A model generated the notes under the pieces. The model saw nothing but the letters and a program-made list of their open reading frames with translations. It did no database searches and had not been told where the DNA came from. Shown piece by piece: positions 1 through 6,920 of a stretch of DNA of 15,695 nt (position 1 is the stretch's first letter; every line of letters begins with the position of its first letter). The translations under genes were made by a program, and so were the position numbers. The stretch covers positions 1 through 15,695 of the forward strand of contig CAJWET010000022.1 of assembly GCA_913031515.1 (NCBI GenBank). Reading direction: 5' to 3'. This DNA is from an uncultured Acidimicrobiaceae bacterium (GTDB lineage: Bacteria; Actinomycetota; Acidimicrobiia; Acidimicrobiales; UBA8592).

Positions 1-285
1 GCCCATTGCTGGAAAAGTTGTCCACTGCCAAAGTTGAGATAAAAAAGAAAGGAGTTCCTAGACAGGTAATTGTAAGCCAGTATAGTTCTAGAGTTTCTCC
101 TGCAAGAGCCACCTCAGAAAAGAACGAAAGAAAGAGCGAAAGAACTAGCTGGAGTAATTTGGCCGAAGATTGAAAACGATACAGATTTCTTAGCTCTAGC
201 ACTAGGAGAAGATGGAGTCCGTAATTTCAAATGGAAGAGTTGGAATGCTATTGAAGGACTCTGGAAACTTGAAAATCCTAGTGAA
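1..285. other. 5' region without an intact gene; remnant of nuclease N-terminus from about 76
   Basis: No complete gene is visible. Frame 3 is open from the left edge to a TGA at 171-173, but its conceptual product is Lys/Arg/Ser-rich and I do not recognise it. Frame 1, the frame of the downstream nuclease, has TAA stops at 40-42, 67-69 and 73-75 and is then open from 76 into the gene at 286. Its translation from about 82 (IVLEFLLQEPP, then KRTKERAKELAG) resembles the helix that follows the N-terminal motif in actinobacterial RecB-like nucleases. The expected N-terminal piece, with its conserved Cys-Pro and Pro-Glu-Pro-Pro segments, is not seen in any frame. One minus-strand frame is open over most of the region but has no start codon and does not look coding. 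Confidence 0.5.
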
Positions 286-774
286 GTGGACGTTCAGGAT
301 ACAGAACGAGACGTTCGTGTCGTGCTTGAAGGCGTTCCCTTTCGAGGAATAATTGACCGGATAGATAGAGAAGATCATGCGGTAATAGTCGCAGATTACA
401 AATCAGGTAAAGCTCCAAAGAAAAGGTTTGCGGGAGACAAAATACGTCAGGTTCTTCTGTATGCCGCAGCTATTAAGGAAGCAGACGGAGAATTACCTAG
501 TAAAGCTCGTCTGTTGTTCTTAGGTCAAGAAACTATAGAGACAGAGGTCTCCGAAGAAACTCTCATAGAACCACTCGAGAGACTCAAAAGCACCTGGGAT
601 CAACTTAACGTTGCATGTACATCCAATGTATTTCCTACAAAAACGGGACCATTGTGCGCGTGGTGTCCTTTCGTAACTCACTGTCCAGATGGAGAAGAAG
701 AAGTTCGACAGCGGTTTAGGGGGAAGCGCGTTCGCCATGATGCGCCGGCATTGGAAGCTCTTAGTTTAATCTGA
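286..774 (+). CDS. RecB-family PD-(D/E)XK nuclease, N-terminally truncated
   Basis: This is the C-terminal part of a RecB/AddB/Cas4-like exonuclease domain, a family that cuts DNA in repair and recombination. Visible motifs, numbered from the GTG at 286, are the metal-binding Asp24 in GIIDRID, the Asp37-Tyr-Lys39 core of the PD-(D/E)XK motif, the downstream Gln55-x3-Tyr motif, and a C-terminal Cys124-x2-Cys127-x5-Cys133 cluster. In this family three C-terminal cysteines and one N-terminal cysteine usually hold a 4Fe-4S cluster. The N-terminal cysteine should lie upstream and is missing here. Relatives are usually about 250-280 residues, whereas this frame gives 162. GTG 286 is simply the first usable start and has no convincing ribosome-binding site; homology seems to continue upstream in frame to about 76, where stops interrupt it. 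It is either a decayed gene or a gene damaged by an assembly or sequence error near the left edge. Confidence 0.7.
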   Translation: MDVQDTERDVRVVLEGVPFRGIIDRIDREDHAVIVADYKSGKAPKKRFAGDKIRQVLLYAAAIKEADGELPSKARLLFLGQETIETEVSEETLIEPLERLKSTWDQLNVACTSNVFPTKTGPLCAWCPFVTHCPDGEEEVRQRFRGKRVRHDAPALEALSLI

Positions 775-814
775 TTGCCAACCATCAATTTGTGCACAGG
801 GAATGCAGAAAGAA

Positions 815-820
815 TACTGT
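815..820 (+). promoter_or_regulatory. Candidate -10 element of fpg (leaderless start)
   Basis: TACTGT fits TANNNT and ends 5 nt before ATG 826. No Shine-Dalgarno sequence precedes that ATG, so a leaderless transcript is plausible. Spacing is one base shorter than the ideal. Confidence 0.35.
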
Positions 821-825
821 ACGCG

Positions 826-1617
826 ATGCCAGAGCTACCTGAAGTTGAATCAATTCGTCAACAACTTGAACCATGGCTAGTCGGGCGTCAAATTATCTCT
901 GCAGGGAATTACCCATCGGCAAAATTCTCTCCAGCGATAGAAATAATCGGGATGAGAGTTGAATATGTTAATCGGCGAGGGAAATACCTTTTGCTGGGAT
1001 TAGATGACGGAAGAGAGCTGGTGATCCATTTAGGAATGACTGGCCAGCTCTTTCCTATTGAGAGTCCCACTGACCCTCATTTACGTGCATGGTGGGAAAT
1101 GGACGATGAGAGCATTCTTGGATTTCGGGATGTTCGTAGGTTCGGCCGTATCCGCGTCGTTGATGCAAATTGTTATGAGGGGACTTTAGCGATACTGGGA
1201 CCAGAGCCGTTATCGGAAGAATTCACTCCCGAGCAATTGTACGCTGCGGTAAAAAAAAGCAGCCGCAGGATAAAGACCCAGCTACTAAGCCAAAAACCAG
1301 TTGCCGGAGTGGGAAACATCTATGCGGATGAAGCATGTTTTAGAGCTGGTATTTACCCAGGAGTAAGAAAGTTAACGAAGACACAAGCAAAAGATCTCCA
1401 TGAAAGCATCCGGCATGTTCTTTCTGTAGCTGTTGAAAATGGTGGAACTACTTTACGTGATTACGTAAATGCAGAAGGCCAAAAAGGCACCAACCAGCAT
1501 TTTCTTACTTGCTATGGACGGTGGGACGAACCTTGCTTCAATTGCGGAGAACCACTTCGAAGAACTGTTATTGATAATCGCGGAACAACATTTTGTGGGT
1601 CATGCCAACGCAGATAG
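826..1617 (+). CDS. mutM: Formamidopyrimidine-DNA glycosylase (Fpg/MutM)
   Basis: Base-excision-repair enzyme that removes oxidised purines such as 8-oxoguanine and cuts the abasic site. The start is fixed by chemistry: mature Fpg needs an N-terminal proline as its catalytic amine, and ATG 826 gives Met-Pro-Glu-Leu-Pro-Glu. An in-frame TTG at 775 would add 17 residues and destroy this. Other landmarks, counting Met as 1, are Glu3, the conserved Lys53 in RRGKY, HLGMTGQL, the DNA-intercalating DVRRFGR segment with Arg105-Phe106, and Asn164 in the helix-two-turn-helix segment AGVGNIYADE. The C-terminal zinc finger has Cys237-Cys240 and Cys257-Cys260, with catalytic Arg252 between the pairs. The length of 263 residues is normal. 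It follows the damaged nuclease gene by 51 bp and ends 4 bp from the convergent nucleoside hydrolase gene. Confidence 0.96.
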   Translation: MPELPEVESIRQQLEPWLVGRQIISAGNYPSAKFSPAIEIIGMRVEYVNRRGKYLLLGLDDGRELVIHLGMTGQLFPIESPTDPHLRAWWEMDDESILGFRDVRRFGRIRVVDANCYEGTLAILGPEPLSEEFTPEQLYAAVKKSSRRIKTQLLSQKPVAGVGNIYADEACFRAGIYPGVRKLTKTQAKDLHESIRHVLSVAVENGGTTLRDYVNAEGQKGTNQHFLTCYGRWDEPCFNCGEPLRRTVIDNRGTTFCGSCQRR

Positions 1618-1621
1618 GTAT

Positions 1622-2560
1622 TTATAGTGTGGCAAGCCTGTCGTACATCAACCTAAAGAAACCAGCATCATCAACTTCTGAAACCCAATGGCAATTAGGG
1701 TCTTTCCGTCTTGCTCCCCAGTAATCAACAACTGTCATTCCCATTGTTAAGCTGCTTCGTGTTTCAATTTCTACATAAACGTCTTTACCGGTATACAGAT
1801 CTGGTTCAATGAGGTAAGCAATTGTGGCAGGGTCATGGACTGGGCTTCCAGCCATCCCGTACCTTTCAAGGTCGAAACGGTTGTAAAAAGTGAGCATTTG
1901 TGCTGACTTCTCACCAACATCCGTTCCCAGACCTGAAAGGGTGGTTATCCATTCTTCGGTCATAAGTGCCTTGTGAGTAACGTCCAATGGCATCGCCACA
2001 ATCGGAATTCCAGAACGGTAGACAACATCAGCAGCGTGGGGGTCGACATATATATTAAATTCCGCAGCAGGAGTGACATTCCCACCAACAAAATAGCCAC
2101 CCCCCATGGTGACGATCATTTGAATCTTCGAAACGATAGACGGTTCACGTACCAACGCCATTCCGATATTCGTAAGAGGCCCAACAGGGCAGATCGTTAT
2201 AGAATGATCGTCAGCGGCCATTAAAGTCTCCACTAGCCAATCCACTGCATGCCCAGACTGCAGTTCCATGTCTGGCTCTTTCCAATCAGGTCCATCAAGC
2301 CCAGTCTCACCATGTACCGCTTCGGCGGTAACCAGCTTCCGGACCATTGGCCGGTCACAACCAGAAAAAACCTTAAGATCACGCCTCCCTGCCAACTCAC
2401 ATATTCGGAGAGCGTTTTTTGCTGTTAGGTGCAACGGAACGTTCCCTGCAACACAGGTAATACCGAGAACTTCCAGCTCTGGTGAAGCAAGAGCGAGAAG
2501 GATCGCGATCGCATCGTCATGCCCTGGGTCAGTGTCAATAATTACCTTCTTTTGTTCCAC
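1622..2560 (-). CDS. Inosine-uridine-preferring nucleoside hydrolase
   Basis: Hydrolyses the N-glycosidic bond of ribonucleosides to ribose and free base, for nucleoside salvage or catabolism. The N-terminal calcium/ribose motif DTDPGHDDA (Asp9, Asp11, Asp15, Asp16) is intact. So are the Asn169 region (AEFNIYVDP) and the C-terminal His242-Asp243 pair in GSPVHDP. At 312 residues it has the full family length. The start is GTG at 2560. No Shine-Dalgarno sequence precedes it, but a good -35/-10 pair places the expected transcription start on the start codon. There is no signal peptide, so it is cytoplasmic. Exact base preference cannot be read from the sequence. It diverges from htpX and converges on fpg. 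Confidence 0.93.
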   Translation of the reverse strand: MEQKKVIIDTDPGHDDAIAILLALASPELEVLGITCVAGNVPLHLTAKNALRICELAGRRDLKVFSGCDRPMVRKLVTAEAVHGETGLDGPDWKEPDMELQSGHAVDWLVETLMAADDHSITICPVGPLTNIGMALVREPSIVSKIQMIVTMGGGYFVGGNVTPAAEFNIYVDPHAADVVYRSGIPIVAMPLDVTHKALMTEEWITTLSGLGTDVGEKSAQMLTFYNRFDLERYGMAGSPVHDPATIAYLIEPDLYTGKDVYVEIETRSSLTMGMTVVDYWGARRKDPNCHWVSEVDDAGFFRLMYDRLATL

Positions 2561-2566
2561 GTCTGC

Positions 2567-2596
2567 AACATACCCCAGTTCGGTGCATAATGTGAA
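2567..2596 (-). promoter_or_regulatory. Promoter of the nucleoside hydrolase gene
   Basis: On the minus strand, TTCACA (2591-2596) serves as -35, followed by an 18-bp spacer and TATGTT (2567-2572) as -10. The -10 ends 6 nt before GTG 2560, so the message would start at or beside the start codon. The -35 box overlaps the presumed -10 of htpX on the other strand. Confidence 0.5.
2588..2593 (+). promoter_or_regulatory. Candidate -10 element of htpX (leaderless start)
   Basis: TAATGT ends 6 nt before ATG 2600; the overlapping CATAAT at 2586-2591 is an alternative register. There is no Shine-Dalgarno sequence and no obvious -35 box. Confidence 0.45.
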
Positions 2597-2599
2597 CGT

Positions 2600-3550
2600 A
2601 TGAGTTCAGACTTTCGAGAACTACAAAAGAAAAACAAAAGGTCAACTCGATGGTTGCTGCTAGCAAGTTTCCTTCTAGTTTTTATTGTGTCCTTCGTAGC
2701 GGGTCTGGCTTTAACAGGTTTCCTAGGTTTTGGAATTTTCGCCTTGATATTTTCCGGAATCTTAACATTCTTCCAGTACCGGAAATCATCAAGCCTAGCG
2801 TTGCGTGCCACTGGAGCAGTTCCTGCGGATCCCGACGAATACGCACAACTACATAACCTCGTTGAAGAAATGGCTCTTGCCTCGGGTCTTCCGAAACCAG
2901 AAGTGTACATTGTCGTTGATCCAGCACCGAATGCTTTCGCTACAGGCCGCGACCCTGAGAATGCTGCTGTCGCCGCGACTACGGGACTACTAGAAAAATT
3001 GGATCGAAATGAGCTTCAAGGAGTCATCGCACATGAAATGGCCCACATACGGAATTACGATATCCGTGTGATGACCGTCGCAGCAGCAACTGCTGGAGCT
3101 ATAGCGATAATGGCTGATTTATTTTGGCGGATAGCATTTTGGGGTGGAATGGGAGGAAGCCGCAGAGGAAACAACAACCGAGGTGGTGGACCGCAGGCAA
3201 TTATTATCATCTTCGCCTTTTTGTTTGTGGCAGTTCTCGCACCGATCGCCGCTGGTTTACTGAAAGCGGCAGTAAGTCGCAGTAGAGAAGAGCTCGCTGA
3301 TGCAACAGCAGTTGAACTGACAAGGAACCCTTCTGGAATCCGAATGGCCCTTGAAAAATTAGATAATGACGTTACTGTCGTTCGGAAAACCTCCCATGCG
3401 ACCAGCCATTTATGGATTGAGTCACCAGATGACCATGTGAAAGGACATAAAGGCAAAAGAATAAACGACATGTTTAACACTCACCCTCCGCTGTCAGAAA
3501 GAATAAACCTGCTAAGGAAAATGGAAGGCCTACCCTCCTACCAAGGGTGA
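2600..3550 (+). CDS. htpX: HtpX-like membrane zinc metalloprotease (M48)
   Basis: Inner-membrane protease of the M48 family that degrades damaged membrane proteins in envelope quality control. Two N-terminal hydrophobic segments (about residues 18-38 and 40-58) anchor it. The catalytic HEMAH motif is at 145-149, and the third zinc ligand is Glu230 in SRSREELAD. Two further hydrophobic segments (about 156-173 and 198-222) flank a Gly/Asn/Arg-rich loop at 182-198. The family signature NAFATG (residues 111-116) and a C-terminal HPP motif are present. At 316 residues it is slightly longer than the usual 285-300 because of the hydrophilic N-terminus and glycine loop. The active site looks intact. 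Confidence 0.93.
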   Translation: MSSDFRELQKKNKRSTRWLLLASFLLVFIVSFVAGLALTGFLGFGIFALIFSGILTFFQYRKSSSLALRATGAVPADPDEYAQLHNLVEEMALASGLPKPEVYIVVDPAPNAFATGRDPENAAVAATTGLLEKLDRNELQGVIAHEMAHIRNYDIRVMTVAAATAGAIAIMADLFWRIAFWGGMGGSRRGNNNRGGGPQAIIIIFAFLFVAVLAPIAAGLLKAAVSRSREELADATAVELTRNPSGIRMALEKLDNDVTVVRKTSHATSHLWIESPDDHVKGHKGKRINDMFNTHPPLSERINLLRKMEGLPSYQG

Positions 3551-3582
3551 TGCGGATGCTACGGTAGGCCTACTCTCAGAGT
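3526..3582 (+). terminator. Stem-loop structures at the htpX 3' end
   Basis: AGGCCTACC (3526-3534) and GGTAGGCCT (3563-3571) form a perfect 9-bp inverted repeat around a 28-nt loop that contains the htpX stop codon. A second short palindrome, ACTCTCAGAGT (3572-3582), follows directly. There is no T-run, so this may be a processing or stabilising structure rather than an intrinsic terminator. Confidence 0.3.
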
Positions 3583-3601
3583 ACAAGAAAGGAATACGAT
3601 C

Positions 3602-4387
3602 GTGGGACTACTAGACGGCCGGGTTGCAATAATTTCAGGCATAGGCCCTGGGATGGGACGTGACGCTGCTCTTGCTTGCGTACGGGAAGGAGCGAAAGTC
3701 ATCCTAGCTGCTCGGACTCCTGCAAAAGTTACGAAGATGGAGGAGGAAATAAAGGCCTTAGGCGGGAGCGCGTTGGCTATTCCTACTGATGTCACAAACA
3801 TAGATCAAATAAGCCATCTTGTTTCAGCCTCTCTTTCTGAATTTGGCACCATCGACATTCTTGTGAATAATGCCTTCGTCCAACCGCCTTTTGAAACTCT
3901 GGAAGAAATGGAACTTAGTTCCTGGTATTCGAGCTTTGAAGTTAATTGCACATCAGCTTTGAAAATGAGCAGAGCCGTACTTCCGATAATGCGTTCACAG
4001 GGCCATGGCTCAATCATTAATATCTCGACAATGTCCATACGAACCAACAAACCTATGTTTGGCGCATATGCGGCAGCGAAATCAGCTATGACGTCAATGA
4101 CGAGAACCATGGCAAAGGAAGTAGGCCCTGACGGCATACGTGTCAACGCAGTATGCCCCGGTTTTATTTTTGGGGAATCGGTGAAATGGTATCTAGAGAG
4201 CCTCGCAAAGCAGAATGGCACCACTTATCAGGACGAATACGACAAAGTCGCTGATGAAATAGCTTTGCGGTTCATTCCAGACTCCGAGCAAATTTGCGGT
4301 TCGGTGATTTTCTTCGCATCAGAGCTTTCAGCAGCATGCACAGGCACAAGTCTTGACGTCAACGGGGGGCATTTCACCACTTTCTAG
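3602..4387 (+). CDS. Short-chain dehydrogenase/reductase (SDR)
   Basis: Classical SDR oxidoreductase of 261 residues; the substrate is unknown. The Rossmann nucleotide-binding motif is SGIGPGMGR (12-20), Asp63 sits in the adenine-contact segment (PTDVT), and LVNNA is at 87-91. The catalytic Tyr156-x3-Lys160 lies in YAAAK, followed by the PG segment after strand 6 (CPGFIFGES). The residue 13 positions before Tyr156, normally the catalytic Ser, is Thr143, with Ser142 beside it. The region after the PG motif is relatively long (EYDKVADEIALRFIP) and probably forms the substrate lid. The GTG start at 3602 is supported by an AAAGGA ribosome-binding site 8-10 nt upstream. It follows htpX by 51 bp and could be co-transcribed, though no functional link is apparent. 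Confidence 0.9.
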   Translation: MGLLDGRVAIISGIGPGMGRDAALACVREGAKVILAARTPAKVTKMEEEIKALGGSALAIPTDVTNIDQISHLVSASLSEFGTIDILVNNAFVQPPFETLEEMELSSWYSSFEVNCTSALKMSRAVLPIMRSQGHGSIINISTMSIRTNKPMFGAYAAAKSAMTSMTRTMAKEVGPDGIRVNAVCPGFIFGESVKWYLESLAKQNGTTYQDEYDKVADEIALRFIPDSEQICGSVIFFASELSAACTGTSLDVNGGHFTTF

Positions 4388-4398
4388 AGATACTCTAG
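4384..4398. terminator. Small symmetric hairpin between convergent genes
   Basis: CTAGAG-ATA-CTCTAG is a perfect 6-bp stem with a 3-nt loop spanning the stop codons of the SDR gene and the convergent dioxygenase gene. It is AT-rich and has no T-run, so its termination function is uncertain. Confidence 0.25.
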
Positions 4399-5180
4399 CT
4401 ATGGATAATAGGGAAAAGCGGGTGATTCATTGGCTCTCCTACAATGAGTTCATTCTCTAACTCAGGAAAAGGTGGAGATGTCTGACCAGGCCTTTGGGCA
4501 TAGACGGCATCATCCCCTAACCATCTCGCAGAGAACGCTCTCCTCCGTGCTTTACTACCTCCAGCCGCATGAAGGGTACGCATATGAAAGATAAGGACAT
4601 CTCCCGGTTGGACTTCCCATGATCGAATTTTGAACGATTGCTCTTCTTCATCGATAGGAGGCAACTCAGCAAATCCGTCGAACGCATACGGTGCATGATC
4701 TAGGAAACGACGAGGGGCATACATTGGCCCATTGTGGGAACCAGCCAAAAATCGAATGGCCGATTCTTTCGGCACATAATCCAGCGACACCCATGTGGAA
4801 ACTAACTTGTCACCATCAACACAGTAATAGGGCTGGTCGTGATGCCATGGGGTCTCTTCATTAGTTTGGGCCTCTTTAACCAGCACATGTTCATGGAAAA
4901 GACGTATTTGGTCTGACTGTGTTGCCTCCCGAGCCATGTTTGCTAGCGGAGACTCAAAAAGTACCTCATGATATTCTTCAAACCGTTGCCAGTTGCAATA
5001 GTCATCCCAGAACTCCCCTGGGCCACCGGACTGGGTGTAGTCACATGACCATGGTCCTCGATCGAGTTTATTTCGTTCAATTCCTTGTGCAAGAAGATCT
5101 AGCCACCTATCTCCTAGAACATTGGGGACATGTATCACTCCCTCAACGTTAAATTGGGTGATTTGGTTTTCTGTGAGCAT
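4395..5180 (-). CDS. Phytanoyl-CoA dioxygenase family protein (Fe(II)/2-oxoglutarate oxygenase)
   Basis: Member of the PhyH family, non-haem iron enzymes that hydroxylate a substrate while converting 2-oxoglutarate to succinate and CO2. The iron-binding facial triad is visible: His113-x-Asp115 in TPWHHDQPYY and distal His204 in MRTLHAAGG. The 2-oxoglutarate-binding arginine is probably Arg214 in the RRR segment ten residues later. The length of 261 is typical of bacterial members. The substrate cannot be told from the sequence; relatives act on lipids, osmolytes, amines and secondary metabolites. ATG 5180 has no Shine-Dalgarno site but a TAAGAT hexamer ends 6 nt upstream. It ends 7 bp from the convergent SDR gene and lies 41 bp downstream of the histidine phosphatase. 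Confidence 0.9.
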   Translation of the reverse strand: MLTENQITQFNVEGVIHVPNVLGDRWLDLLAQGIERNKLDRGPWSCDYTQSGGPGEFWDDYCNWQRFEEYHEVLFESPLANMAREATQSDQIRLFHEHVLVKEAQTNEETPWHHDQPYYCVDGDKLVSTWVSLDYVPKESAIRFLAGSHNGPMYAPRRFLDHAPYAFDGFAELPPIDEEEQSFKIRSWEVQPGDVLIFHMRTLHAAGGSKARRRAFSARWLGDDAVYAQRPGQTSPPFPELENELIVGEPMNHPLFPIIHS

Positions 5181-5186
5181 ATCTTT

Positions 5187-5192
5187 ATCTTA
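5187..5192 (-). promoter_or_regulatory. Candidate -10 element of the dioxygenase gene (leaderless start)
   Basis: TAAGAT on the minus strand ends 6 nt before ATG 5180. With no Shine-Dalgarno sequence present, a leaderless transcript starting in the 41-bp gap is plausible, separate from the upstream phosphatase transcript. Confidence 0.4.
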
Positions 5193-5221
5193 GATGTTCG
5201 ATATCTTCAGCCGGTCATGTC

Positions 5222-5893
5222 CTAGGAGTCTTCATTTGTGGCAAAGGGAAGGCCAGCTAGATGTGCATGGTCGTTATATCTTATCAATGTCCAACGGCCT
5301 CGTTTTACTCCGGTGTCATCAACGATGAATTCAGTAAGTGATGTGTTGAGTGTCCAGAGGTCAAATTGTCCCCTACGAGGTAAATCGAGCAGTTGACGAA
5401 TGGCAATATCGATAACTCCACCGTGACAGACAATCATTACGCTTTCACTCACGTGTTTTGATATGAGGCTCTCTAATGCTCCCGATACACGGAAATGGAA
5501 GCCATGCAAGCTCTCCGCCTCAGGGGCTAAAGGTGTATGCGGACGCCCGTAGTAGTCATTCCCGCCAAACAGCTCCTCTAGTTCTTCGTAAGGCTTTCCA
5601 TCGGCTTCTCCAGGGCGATGTTCTACAAGTTCTGCTTCCGTATATAAGTCTTTGAGGTCAAGAGCTGGCTTAATAATCTCGGCTGTTTCAATTGCGCGTG
5701 GCATTGTGCTCGCGTATAAAACATCGACATCAATCTCTTCTTTCTCTAGCCTCTTACGAAGAGCGTGTGCTTGGTCTCGTCCAAGATCACTCAGCCCCGT
5801 GCAACTTTTCTCTCCTCCAAGAATTCTTTCCACAGTGGCATTTGATTCTCCGTGTCTAACTAGGATTAGCCGAGTTTTATTCTCGTGGATCAT
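5222..5893 (-). CDS. Histidine phosphatase family protein (phosphoglycerate mutase-like)
   Basis: Histidine-phosphatase superfamily enzyme that transfers phosphate through a phosphohistidine. With the ATG at 5893 the catalytic motif LVRHGES has His14, Arg66 lies in STMPRAIETA, Glu91 is the likely general acid (ELVEHRPGEADG), and the second histidine is His157 in VCHGG. The protein has 223 residues and is probably cytoplasmic. Specific substrate is unknown: the branch includes phosphoglycerate mutase-like and sugar- or cofactor-phosphate phosphatases. A TTG at 5929 would add 12 residues, but the catalytic strand normally begins close to the N-terminus, so 5893 is preferred. Its purine-rich GGGGA lies directly against the ATG, which is poor spacing, so the start is not certain. 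It sits just downstream of map on the same strand and is probably co-transcribed. Confidence 0.85.
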   Translation of the reverse strand: MIHENKTRLILVRHGESNATVERILGGEKSCTGLSDLGRDQAHALRKRLEKEEIDVDVLYASTMPRAIETAEIIKPALDLKDLYTEAELVEHRPGEADGKPYEELEELFGGNDYYGRPHTPLAPEAESLHGFHFRVSGALESLISKHVSESVMIVCHGGVIDIAIRQLLDLPRRGQFDLWTLNTSLTEFIVDDTGVKRGRWTLIRYNDHAHLAGLPFATNEDS

Positions 5894-5948
5894 TCCCCTA
5901 TGTAAGCCTTTCGTGTATTTTTTTTGCAACCCGTCAAATTAGATTACT

Positions 5949-6878
5949 CTATTGTGAGGCAAAGTATTCCGCTGGAATAGTCCCTGATGATGTCTGAGTG
6001 AGAATTTCGTAACCTTCTTCAGTGACTACCAGCGTATGCTCGAATTGTGCTGACCTTCGTCCATCTGTCGTCACGACTGTCCAGGTGTCATCCCACATGT
6101 GCAAGATATGTCCTCCAAGGTTCAGCATCGGTTCGATGGTGAAACTCATTCCTGTAAGGAGTTCGGTGGTTGCTCGACGGTCGTAATAATGGGGAATCGC
6201 CAACGAACTGTGAAACTCAGGGCCGACACCATGTCCTATGAATTCTCTGACAACACTCAATTGATTGGAATGGGCAAATTTCTCTATCGCTTGCCCGATA
6301 TCGCAGACCTGAGAACCATTTTGGACGGTCTCCATTCCCCTACTGAGAGCATTTCTGGTTACCTCCACTAGGCGGCGACTGTACTGATCTACTTCCCCTA
6401 CAAGAAAAGTAACCGATGTGTCTCCGTGGACGCCTTCGTAGAAGACTGTCACATCAATATTTACAATATCTCCGTCTTGCAACTGTCGACTATCTGGGAT
6501 CCCATGACAAACAACCTCATTGACAGAAGTACACACGGATTTGGGGAACCCGCGATAGTTGAGTGGACTGGGGTATGCGCCTAGACGAATAATTTCATCA
6601 TGGGCAATTTGGTCAAGTTTGTCAGTTGTGATTCCTGGAGTAACTTGTTCGCCAACGTAAAGGAGAACTTCAGCAGCTATTGATCCGGCTTTACGCATTG
6701 ACTTGATTTCGTCCTGAGTTCTGACCAAAGAAAGGACTGAGGGGCCCGGATCACCTGTTAGGGCGTAGGGAGGACGGGCTATAGAGCTCGGGACATTCCG
6801 TCGGGGACTTACAAGCCCTTGTTGCACCGGTGGAAGAGAGGCAGGAACCTTAGGTGATTTCGTCTTTCTCTTTGCCAT
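5949..6878 (-). CDS. map: Type I methionine aminopeptidase (class Ic, with N-terminal extension)
   Basis: Removes initiator methionine from nascent proteins. All five dinuclear-metal ligands are present: Asp142 (NIDVT), Asp153 (HGDTS), His216 (IGHGVG), Glu249 (TIEPM) and Glu280 (QFEHT). The substrate-side His125 lies in VVCHGIPD. About 50 residues precede the catalytic domain, including Lys/Arg- and Pro-rich stretches and a GLVSPRRNVPSSIARPPY segment. This resembles the extension of the actinobacterial class Ic enzymes (for example mycobacterial MapB), where it is thought to contact the ribosome. Length is 309 residues. ATG 6878 has no Shine-Dalgarno site but a TAGCCT element ends 7 nt upstream. 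The histidine phosphatase gene follows. Confidence 0.95.
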   Translation of the reverse strand: MAKRKTKSPKVPASLPPVQQGLVSPRRNVPSSIARPPYALTGDPGPSVLSLVRTQDEIKSMRKAGSIAAEVLLYVGEQVTPGITTDKLDQIAHDEIIRLGAYPSPLNYRGFPKSVCTSVNEVVCHGIPDSRQLQDGDIVNIDVTVFYEGVHGDTSVTFLVGEVDQYSRRLVEVTRNALSRGMETVQNGSQVCDIGQAIEKFAHSNQLSVVREFIGHGVGPEFHSSLAIPHYYDRRATTELLTGMSFTIEPMLNLGGHILHMWDDTWTVVTTDGRRSAQFEHTLVVTEEGYEILTQTSSGTIPAEYFASQ

Positions 6879-6885
6879 GCCTATA

Positions 6886-6891
6886 AGGCTA
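6886..6891 (-). promoter_or_regulatory. Candidate -10 element of map (leaderless start)
   Basis: TAGCCT on the minus strand ends 7 nt before ATG 6878. No ribosome-binding site is seen. Confidence 0.35.
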
Positions 6892-6920
6892 CCCGAATTA
6901 GCGAACCGATTGATTGGCGC

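Noticed and set aside
775..825. TTG 775 as the start of the Fpg gene
   Set aside because: It would put 17 residues before the Met-Pro-Glu-Leu-Pro-Glu start, and Fpg needs that proline at the processed N-terminus for catalysis.
2268..2910. Long open frames opposite the nucleoside hydrolase and htpX genes (2268-2603 plus; 2542-2910 minus)
   Set aside because: They overlap well-supported genes on the other strand, show no recognisable domain, and their compositions look like antisense translations.
5894..5929. TTG 5929 as the start of the histidine phosphatase
   Set aside because: The family's RHG strand normally begins near the N-terminus and ATG 5893 gives that. The poor ribosome-binding-site spacing at 5893 keeps the longer form possible.
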